From Microbacterium immunditiarum (lineage in GTDB: Bacteria > Actinomycetota > Actinomycetes > Actinomycetales > Microbacteriaceae), in contig NZ_JACCBV010000001.1 in assembly GCF_013409785.1 (NCBI RefSeq), positions 1,488,001-1,552,000 of the forward strand: a DNA stretch of 64,000 nt. Reading direction: 5' to 3'. Position numbers and translations under genes: made by a program. Shown piece by piece: positions 58,135-64,000 of this stretch (position 1 is the first letter of the stretch; every line of letters begins with the position of its first letter). Below the pieces are notes generated by a model, which was not told the DNA's origin, searched no databases, and saw only the letters and a program-made list of their open reading frames with translations.

Positions 58135-59124
58135 ATGGCCGACATCGCCGACGTGACCGAATGGCTGCTCGACTCCGACCCGGCGCTCCGATGGCAGGTC
58201 GAACGCGACCTCCTCGGTGAACCCGAGAGCGTGTGGCGGGCGACGCGGGCGCGCGTGGCGACCGAGGGCATCGGGGCTCGGCTGCTCGCGCTTCAGGATG
58301 ACGATGGGCAGTGGGCGGGCGGAGCGTTCTTCCCTGCGGACTTCGACTTCGAGGGGCCGGAGGCCGCGCCGGATGCCGGACAGCCGTGGACCGCGACGAC
58401 GTGGTCGCTCAACTCACTGCGCGAATGGGGGCTCGACGCGTCGGCTCTCGCCGGAACCGCTGAGAAGATCGCCGCCAACAGTCGCTGGGAGTACGACGAC
58501 CTGCCGTACTGGGATGGCGAGGTCGACTGCTGCATCAACGCCTTCACGCTCGCCAACGGCACGTGGTTGGGCGCCGATGTGTCGACGCTGCCGCAGTGGT
58601 TCGTCGACCACCAGATGGACGAGGGCGGCTGGAACTGCGAATGGGTCGAGGGCTCGACCCGGGCATCCGTCTATTCGACGCTGAGCTCGATCGACGGCAT
58701 CCTCTGGTACGAGAAGGCGACCGGCGGCACGCCCGCGCTCACGGCCGCCCGCAAGAAGGCGCAGGAGTACCTGCTCGAGCGTCGCATCCTCTACAAGGTC
58801 ACGACGGGTGAGCCGGTGCGTCCCGGCGTCGAGCTGCTCGCGTACCCGCAGCGCTCGAAGTACAACGTGCTGCACGCAGTGAACTACTTCCGCGACGCCT
58901 CGCTGCACGACGGCGTCGACCCCGATCCGCGGCTCGCCGAAGCAGTCGAGGTGATCCGCCGCCAGCGACAGCCCGACGGCACGTGGCTTCAGGGCTACCG
59001 ATACCCCGGCCGGGTGTGGTTCGAGCAGGATGTGCCCGTCGGCGAGCCCTCGAAGTGGGTCACCTTCCTCGCGCTGCGGGCTCTGGACTGGTGGGACTCC
59101 GCCGCGCCCGTGGTCGAGTCGTAG
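58135..59124 (+). CDS. Orphan protein of the squalene-hopene cyclase/prenyltransferase fold
   Basis: 329 residues. Repeated (alpha/alpha)-barrel segments with Trp-rich turns are visible: LLALQDDDGQWAGGAFF, WFVDHQMDEGGWNCEWVEG and IRRQRQPDGTWLQGYRYPG are QW-like motifs. No DXDD proton donor of class II terpene cyclases is present and no prenyl-site motif is evident, so catalysis is doubtful; the start MADIADVTEWLLDSDPALRW is typical of stand-alone actinobacterial members of unknown function. TAGGGT at 58123-58128 precedes ATG by 6 nt (leaderless). Not in an operon. Confidence 0.75.
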   Translation: MADIADVTEWLLDSDPALRWQVERDLLGEPESVWRATRARVATEGIGARLLALQDDDGQWAGGAFFPADFDFEGPEAAPDAGQPWTATTWSLNSLREWGLDASALAGTAEKIAANSRWEYDDLPYWDGEVDCCINAFTLANGTWLGADVSTLPQWFVDHQMDEGGWNCEWVEGSTRASVYSTLSSIDGILWYEKATGGTPALTAARKKAQEYLLERRILYKVTTGEPVRPGVELLAYPQRSKYNVLHAVNYFRDASLHDGVDPDPRLAEAVEVIRRQRQPDGTWLQGYRYPGRVWFEQDVPVGEPSKWVTFLALRALDWWDSAAPVVES

Positions 59125-59146
59125 CGCCGGTCGCGCAGCGCACGGC

Positions 59147-60172
59147 TCAGCGCGTCGGCTCCCACCCGAGCGCGGGCGCGACGTGCTTCGCGAATGTCTC
59201 GACGACGCGCAGGTTGAAGTCCACGCCGAGCTGGCTCGGGATCGTGAGCATGAGCGTGTCGGCCGAGGCGATCGCGGCGTCCTCCTTGAGCTGCTCGACG
59301 AGCACGTCGGGCTCGGCGGCATACGTCTTGCCGAAGGTCGTGCGCAGGCCGTCGATGATCCCGATGCCGTCCCCCTCCTGGCGTCCGCCGAAGTAGAGGT
59401 GGTCCTCGGCCGTCACGAGCGGGAAGATCGAGCGGCTCACCGAGACACGAGGCTCTCCCGGATGCCCCGCCTCGCGCCATGCGCTGCGGAAGATGTCGAT
59501 CTGCTCGGCCTGCAGGATGTCGAACGGTCGCCCGTCCGCCTCGGTCACGAGGGTCGACGACATGAGGTTCACGCCCTTGCGTCCGGCCCACTCCGCTGAG
59601 TCGCGGTTGCCCGCGCCCCACCACACACGCGAGCGCAGGCCGGGGGAGTGCGGCTCGACGCGCTGCGGGCCGGTGCCGCCGCCGAACGGGCTCGTCGGGT
59701 CGCGCTCCGCGAGTCCCTCGCCTTCGATCGCCCGCAGGAAGAGGTCGAAGTGCTCGCGCGCGATGTCGGCTCCGCGCGGATCCTCGGAGCCGGTGTAGCC
59801 GAACACCTCGTACCCGCGGACGACCGTCTCGGGCGACCCGCGGCTCACGCCGAGCGCGAGGCGTCCGCCGCTGAGGAGGTCGACCGCGGCTGCCTCCTCG
59901 GCGAGATACAGCGGGTTCTCATAGCGCATGTCGATGACGCCCGTGCCCATCTCGATGCGCTCAGTGCGCGCCGCGATCGCCGCGAGGAGCGGCATCGGCG
60001 ACGACTGCTGCCGCGCGAAGTGGTGCACGCGGACGTAGACGCCGTTGACCCCGAGCTCGTCCATCCCCTGGGCGAGGTCGATCGCCTGCAGCATCGAGTC
60101 GGCGGCGCTGAGACTGCGTCCGCCGCCGAGCGGGCCGTAGTGGCCGAACGAGAGGGTTCCGAAGCGCTTCAC
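59147..60172 (-). CDS. LLM-class flavin-dependent oxidoreductase
   Basis: 341 residues from GTG 60172. RFGTLSFGHYGPLGGG, VHHFARQQSSPMPLLAAIAA, RIEMGTGVIDMRYENPLYLAEEAA and LLSGGRLALGVSRGSPETVV are luciferase-like monooxygenase blocks; GGGTGPQRVEPHSPGLRSRVWWGAG follows in the second half. Whether it uses FMN or F420 cannot be told; the F420-type protein at the left end of the window makes the latter possible. The start is set by the first sensible codon before the KRFG strand; no good ribosome binding site is visible. Convergent with the preceding gene. Confidence 0.85.
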   Translation of the reverse strand: MKRFGTLSFGHYGPLGGGRSLSAADSMLQAIDLAQGMDELGVNGVYVRVHHFARQQSSPMPLLAAIAARTERIEMGTGVIDMRYENPLYLAEEAAAVDLLSGGRLALGVSRGSPETVVRGYEVFGYTGSEDPRGADIAREHFDLFLRAIEGEGLAERDPTSPFGGGTGPQRVEPHSPGLRSRVWWGAGNRDSAEWAGRKGVNLMSSTLVTEADGRPFDILQAEQIDIFRSAWREAGHPGEPRVSVSRSIFPLVTAEDHLYFGGRQEGDGIGIIDGLRTTFGKTYAAEPDVLVEQLKEDAAIASADTLMLTIPSQLGVDFNLRVVETFAKHVAPALGWEPTR

Positions 60173-60273
60173 GTCGTGCCCAACGGTACGCCACGAGGAC
60201 CTATTCCAGGGCCGGATGCTGCGGCCGGGGCATCCGGCCCGATGACACGCTCCCGAGTCTGTACGCTCGTGCC

Positions 60274-61170
60274 GTGCTGTCGCGAGGATTCGTCGTCCCT
60301 GATCTGAGCGGCGCACGCGCACTCGTGACGGGTTCCACGAGCGGGGTCGGCCTCGAGATCGCCCGCGTACTGGCCGCGCACGGCGCCCCGATCGTGCTGC
60401 CGGCCCGCAGCAAGGCCAAGGGCGAGAGCGCGATCGCGGCGCTCCGGCAGACGGCGCCCGCCGCACGGCTCGAACTGCGCGACCTGGATCTCGTGAGCCT
60501 CGCGTCGGTGCGCGCGTTCGCGGACAGGCTCGACGCCGAAGGCCGGCCGCTTGACCTCCTCGTCATCAACGCGGGGGTGGCGATGGTCGGCGACCGCACT
60601 CGGCGCGTCACTGCGGACGGCTTCGAGCTCCACTTCCAGACCAACTTCCTCGGGCACGCGCTGCTCGTCCTGTCGCTGCTCCCGCTCCTTCGGGCCTCGC
60701 GGACGCGGATCGCGGTGCAGGGCAGCATCGTGAGCGCCCTGTATGGGGTGTCGTGGGACGACCCTCAATTCGCCCGGCGGTACTCGGCGCTGCGTGCGTA
60801 CGCCTCGTCGAAGACGGCGCTCAGCCTGTTCGCGCTCGAATTGGCGCGCCGCGTGCCCGAGGTGCGCGTCGACCTGTGTCATCCGGGGGTGGTCCCCGCG
60901 ACCGCCATCGCACCGCAGATCCGTGCGCACTTCGCGCCCTCCTTCCGCGACTTCGCGGTGGGCCGGCTGTGGAATCCACCCGCCCAGGCTGCGGAGACAG
61001 CAGTTCTCGCTCTGACGACGGATGCTCCGAGCCCCACCTTCTGCGCGCCGGGCGGTCGCCTGCAGTTCTCCGGACGCGCGCGGCTTCGAACGCCGTTCCG
61101 TCGCCTCGACGACCCCGAAGGCTCGCGCAGGATCTGGGAGCTGGCGGAGAAGCTCGCGGTGACGGCGTAG
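60274..61170 (+). CDS. Short-chain dehydrogenase/reductase, retinol-dehydrogenase-like
   Basis: 298 residues from GTG 60274. ALVTGSTSGVGLEIARVLAA binds NADP, LLVINAGVAM is the NNAG equivalent, GSIVSALYG supplies Ser and YASSKTALSL the YxxxK pair. The long C-terminal part (PGVVPATAIAPQIRAHF, PTFCAPGGRLQF) is like protochlorophyllide/retinol dehydrogenase relatives. TACGCT at 60262-60267 is 6 nt before the GTG, so the mRNA may be leaderless. Confidence 0.88.
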   Translation: MLSRGFVVPDLSGARALVTGSTSGVGLEIARVLAAHGAPIVLPARSKAKGESAIAALRQTAPAARLELRDLDLVSLASVRAFADRLDAEGRPLDLLVINAGVAMVGDRTRRVTADGFELHFQTNFLGHALLVLSLLPLLRASRTRIAVQGSIVSALYGVSWDDPQFARRYSALRAYASSKTALSLFALELARRVPEVRVDLCHPGVVPATAIAPQIRAHFAPSFRDFAVGRLWNPPAQAAETAVLALTTDAPSPTFCAPGGRLQFSGRARLRTPFRRLDDPEGSRRIWELAEKLAVTA

Positions 61171-61233
61171 GTGTCAAGGCCCGCCCTCGTGAACACCGGA
61201 CGGCCTAGGGTCGAACGGGACGAAGGGAGTCGC

Positions 61234-61878
61234 ATGTCGCGCATTCTGCTCATCGGCGGCCACGGCAAGGTCGCTCTGCTGCTCGAACCCCTGCTCGTCG
61301 AGCGCGGTCACCACGTCACGGCGGTGATCCGCAATTCTGACCACGAGCGGGAGGTCGCGGCCACGGGCGCGGTGCCGCTCGTCGCCGACATCGAGACGTT
61401 CGACACCGATCAGCTCGAGAACCTCGTGGCCGGAAACGACGTCGTCGTGTGGTCGGCGGGCGCGGGCGGCGGCAACCCGGACCGCACCCACGCGGTCGAC
61501 CGCGACGCCGCCATCCGCTCGATCGACGCGGCGGCAGGAGCAGGAGTGCGCCGCTACGTCATGGTGTCGTACTTCGGTGCGGGTCCCGATCACGGCGTCT
61601 CGCCCGACAGCTCGTTCTTCCCCTACGCCGAGGCGAAGGCGGCCGCCGACGCGCACCTGCGCAAGAGCGGCCTCGACTACACGATCGTGGCGCCCAGCGG
61701 CCTCACGCTCGAGGCGCCGACCGGTCGCATCGACACGGCCGCCGAGGCATCCGGTTCGGTCTCTCGCGCCGACGTCGCCGCCGTCATCGCGGTCGCGATC
61801 GACGACGATTCGACGATCGGCCGCACCATCCGGTTCAACTCGGGCGACGTGCCGATCGCGCAGGCGATCGCAGGCTGA
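61234..61878 (+). CDS. NAD(P)-binding atypical SDR (YwnB/HIM1-like)
   Basis: 214 residues from ATG 61234 with AGGGAG 5 nt upstream. ILLIGGHGKVALLLEPLLVERG is the nucleotide-binding loop, DVVVWSAGAGGGNP follows, and GVRRYVMVSYFGAG with FPYAEAKAAADAHLRKSGL mark the atypical short-chain family that includes flavin reductase-like and sugar-nucleotide-like proteins. No catalytic Tyr-x-x-x-Lys in the usual form, YAEAK being the likely equivalent. A TAGGGT at 61206-61211 may be its -10. Function unknown. Confidence 0.85.
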   Translation: MSRILLIGGHGKVALLLEPLLVERGHHVTAVIRNSDHEREVAATGAVPLVADIETFDTDQLENLVAGNDVVVWSAGAGGGNPDRTHAVDRDAAIRSIDAAAGAGVRRYVMVSYFGAGPDHGVSPDSSFFPYAEAKAAADAHLRKSGLDYTIVAPSGLTLEAPTGRIDTAAEASGSVSRADVAAVIAVAIDDDSTIGRTIRFNSGDVPIAQAIAG

Positions 61879-61903
61879 ACCGCGCGTCCGACGAACCGCG
61901 CGC

Positions 61904-62536
61904 TCACACGTCGAACGGCACTCCGTTGCGCGGAAGCCACCCTGCAGGGGCGCCGTCCGGCGCGGGCGTGAAGGCGATGGGCACCGCTCGCGCGCTCGCC
62001 CAGTCGGTCGAGTCGGATGCCTGCACATGAACGTGCGGCTCGGTGCTGTTGCCCGAGTTGCCGCACTCGCCGACCTGCGCGCCCGCGACGACCTCGTCGC
62101 CGGGACGCACGCGCACCGAACCGCGTCGCAGGTGCGCGAGCAGCACGAACGGTCCACGGGGGGACGCCGCGATGACGACGTGGTTTCCCGCGATGCCCGC
62201 GACGCCCGCGCGGACACGCTGCGGTTGCGTGAGTGCGTAGGGAATGAGCGTGAACGGCGATCGCCGCGCCTCGTGATCGGGTTCGCCGTCGTGCACCGCG
62301 ACGACCGTGCCGTCGATCGGCGCCAGTATCGGCGCGCCGAACCCGACGAAGCCCTGGGGCGTTTCGGTCGCGAACATCGACCGCAGGCTCGGTGGCGCCG
62401 ACCGCCCGTGCTCGTCGACCGCGACGAAGTCGATGGCGTGCGCGGAGCCGAACGCCTCGGTCCCGTGGCTCGGCACGCGGTCGGCGGGGCTGTTGTGCGC
62501 GACCCACCGGCCGGTGAACGGAAAGCGCAGGAGCAT
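61904..62536 (-). CDS. M23-family metallopeptidase
   Basis: 210 residues from ATG 62536. SAHAIDFVAVDEHG, ILAPIDGTVVAVHDGEPD, NHVVIAASPRGPFVLLAHL and STEPHVHVQASD give the H-x(n)-D and H-x-H zinc ligands of the lysostaphin-type fold. No signal peptide is visible at this start, which is unusual for a cell-wall hydrolase; it may act inside or the substrate may not be peptidoglycan. On the minus strand TAGGGT at 62548-62543 is 6 nt before ATG, so a leaderless mRNA is likely; TTG 62542 is not needed. Confidence 0.87.
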   Translation of the reverse strand: MLLRFPFTGRWVAHNSPADRVPSHGTEAFGSAHAIDFVAVDEHGRSAPPSLRSMFATETPQGFVGFGAPILAPIDGTVVAVHDGEPDHEARRSPFTLIPYALTQPQRVRAGVAGIAGNHVVIAASPRGPFVLLAHLRRGSVRVRPGDEVVAGAQVGECGNSGNSTEPHVHVQASDSTDWASARAVPIAFTPAPDGAPAGWLPRNGVPFDV

Positions 62537-62640
62537 CCGCAAACCCTAGCCAGCCGATGCCGTGCACGCGAGGGGAGTCCGCTGGTCGCCCGGCGTGCCT
62601 ACGATGGCAGAAGACTTCCCTGACGACGGAAGGAGGCGAC

Positions 62641-63132
62641 ATGGTCCAGGTCCGCGTCGCCGGAGTCGCGCTCGACGCCGCGCGCCAGCACGTCATCCTG
62701 CTCAAGCCCATCGACGACCTTCCCGGGGCGGGTCAGATCCTGCCGATCTGGATCGGCCAGCAGGAGGCCACGTCGATCCTCATCGCCGTCGAGGGGGCGC
62801 CCGTGCCGCGTCCGCTCGCGCACGATCTCATGCGCGCGATGCTCGACACGCTCGACGCAAAGGTCACCCGCGTCGAGGTGTCGCGCATCGACGACGGCAC
62901 GTTCTACGCCGACATCACGCTCCAGTCGCCCGCGGGAGAGCGGGTCGTCGATGCGCGCCCGTCCGACGCGATCGCGCTCGCGTCGCGCGTCGGCGCGCCG
63001 ATCTGGGTCGCCGACGATGTCATCGAAGAGGCGGGGGTCGACGACTTCATGCCGGAGGAAGACGCGTCCGATCGCCTCGACGAGTTCAAGAAGTTCCTCG
63101 ACGACGTCGAGCCCGAGGACTTCGCTGAGTAG
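62641..63132 (+). CDS. Bifunctional nuclease-domain protein (DUF151)
   Basis: 163 residues from ATG 62641 behind AAGGAGG. VRVAGVALDAARQHVILLK, LPIWIGQQEATSILIAVEG, RPLAHDLMRAMLDTLDAKV and DARPSDAIALASRVGAPIWV are the DUF151 blocks. The C-terminal acidic helix (DRLDEFKKFLDDVEPEDFAE) is as in actinobacterial members, which lie near MerR regulators and PTS or gcvH genes elsewhere. TACGAT around 62599-62604 may be its -10. A nuclease activity is reported for plant relatives; the bacterial role is unclear. Confidence 0.92.
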   Translation: MVQVRVAGVALDAARQHVILLKPIDDLPGAGQILPIWIGQQEATSILIAVEGAPVPRPLAHDLMRAMLDTLDAKVTRVEVSRIDDGTFYADITLQSPAGERVVDARPSDAIALASRVGAPIWVADDVIEEAGVDDFMPEEDASDRLDEFKKFLDDVEPEDFAE

Positions 63133-63147
63133 GCGCCGTTCCGGCCC

Positions 63148-64000
63148 TCACGCGAGTTCCGCGTCGATCGCCTCGGCGACCGTGAAGATCACGGGCCACG
63201 CGCCCTCGGAGCTGTTGCCGAGCACGCTCACGGTCGTGCGGCTGTCGACGAGGTGCGTCGAGCGGAACGAGACGCCCGCGTCGTAGCCCTCCATGATGAC
63301 CGCCGGTGCTGTGCGGTGCAGCCAGACGCCTATGCCGTAGCGCTTGTTCTCGTCCTCGACATCGTGGCGCGGGTGGATCATCTCCTCGACGGTGTCGGGC
63401 CGCACGATCCGTCCCTCCAGGAAGGCCATCCAGAAGCGGTGCAGGTCGTCCGCCGTCGTGAACGCGCCGCCGTCGCCGTTGCCGCGCACCGGAAGGCGAA
63501 GCGTGTTCACCAGGTCGCCCTCCTCGAACAGGTAGCCGAGCGCCGCATCGCCCGGCAGTTCGTCGAGGCGTGGGAACCCGGTCTTCTCGAGTCCGGCAGG
63601 GTCGAGCACGAGGCGCTGCACGAGGTCGTGATACGGCTCGTCGGCGATGCGCTCCAGCACGACGGCGAGCACCATGTAGCCGCCGTTGCAGTACGAGAAC
63701 CGCTCGCCCGGCGGGAACTTCTGCGGATGGCCCTCGAGCATCGGCAGGAACGCGCTCGCGGTCGTGAGGGTGTGCACCGGAACCGTCAGGACGAAGTCGG
63801 ATGGCTCCCACTCGCCCTCCTCGTCGAGATAGTCGCCGATCCCAGAGGTGTGGGTGAGCAGCTCCTCGATCGTGACGGCGTCGTCGATCAACGGCAGGTC
63901 CGCGCCGAGGATCTCGCGCACGGGTTGGTCGAGCCCGAGCCGGCCGTCCTCCACGAGCCGCATGACGGCGAGGGCGGTGAACGTCTTGCTTCCGCTCGCG
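63148..64000 (-). CDS. Serine hydrolase, beta-lactamase class C family, partial
   Basis: The minus-strand frame is open to the window edge, about 283 residues. ASGSKTFTALAVMRLVEDG at the edge contains the Ser-x-x-Lys nucleophile motif (SGSK), so the true N-terminus lies outside. FSYCNGGYMVLAVVLERIA carries the Tyr-x-Asn, and HTSGIGDYLDEEGEW is typical. It is a beta-lactamase/PBP-like esterase or peptidase. Substrate unknown; it ends 15 bp from the DUF151 gene. Confidence 0.9.
   Translation of the reverse strand, partial: ASGSKTFTALAVMRLVEDGRLGLDQPVREILGADLPLIDDAVTIEELLTHTSGIGDYLDEEGEWEPSDFVLTVPVHTLTTASAFLPMLEGHPQKFPPGERFSYCNGGYMVLAVVLERIADEPYHDLVQRLVLDPAGLEKTGFPRLDELPGDAALGYLFEEGDLVNTLRLPVRGNGDGGAFTTADDLHRFWMAFLEGRIVRPDTVEEMIHPRHDVEDENKRYGIGVWLHRTAPAVIMEGYDAGVSFRSTHLVDSRTTVSVLGNSSEGAWPVIFTVAEAIDAELA

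Overview
The base composition (about 70% G+C, almost exclusively G/C third positions), dense GTG/ATG starts, Tat/lipoprotein signals and a cytochrome bd operon of the cydA-cydB-cydD-cydC kind point to a high-GC actinobacterium. The family of proteins, the frequent GGATGCC/GGCATCC words and the many start codons sitting 6-7 nt behind a TAnnnT hexamer resemble Microbacteriaceae (Microbacterium-like). This placement is inference. There is no rRNA, tRNA, prophage, insertion sequence or CRISPR array in the window, which looks like ordinary chromosome.

Layout. 1-6.1 kb: an F420-type (deazaflavin) nitroreductase cut by the window edge, a PAP2 phosphatase, a HerA-like ATPase, a degenerate DUF305 protein, and an amino-acid permease/IclR operon. 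6.3-10.4 kb: an exported copper amine oxidase whose N-terminal and catalytic parts are two overlapping genes, the catalytic part carrying a sortase-type LASTG anchor; then a second DUF305 protein and a signal peptidase I. 10.5-24 kb: a molybdenum island with an FdhF/YdeP-type oxidoreductase and a P450, mogA-moaE on the plus strand, moeZ-moeA-moaC-mobA-DUF6457-moaD as an overlapping minus-strand operon, and a Mop-domain regulator with modABC. The set is completed by moaA and fdhD at 53.7-55.9 kb.

24-42.8 kb: a catabolic locus. An IclR regulator and a small CxxC protein face a minus-strand operon (CoA-transferase A and B, amidohydrolase, short-chain dehydrogenase) and a plus-strand run of two NDMA-dependent (mycofactocin-type) alcohol dehydrogenases, an aldehyde dehydrogenase, a UGSC-family protein and its partner, a zinc alcohol dehydrogenase, a second amidohydrolase and a five-gene peptide-type ABC importer. 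A shared inverted repeat, CTTCCG-N5-CGGAAG or a one-mismatch form, occurs in all three intergenic control regions of this locus and marks it as a probable single IclR regulon. The substrate cannot be read from the sequence. The gene set implies import, oxidation of an alcohol through aldehyde to acid, CoA activation, and hydrolysis or decarboxylation. I regard this locus as the best candidate for an undescribed system.

42.8-64 kb: an HTH regulator, a GNAT enzyme, a copper-handling group (His-rich membrane protein, CopC, PCuAC chaperone, DyP peroxidase), cydABDC, moaA preceded by an 11-codon leaderless reading frame, fdhD, a ribokinase/nucleoside hydrolase pair, an orphan terpene-cyclase-fold protein, an LLM flavoenzyme, two SDR-type proteins, an M23 peptidase, a bifunctional-nuclease protein and a serine hydrolase cut by the window end.

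Dispersed short repeats of at least two families lie between genes and also inside coding sequence (cydD, mobA start, the HerA-like ATPase linker).
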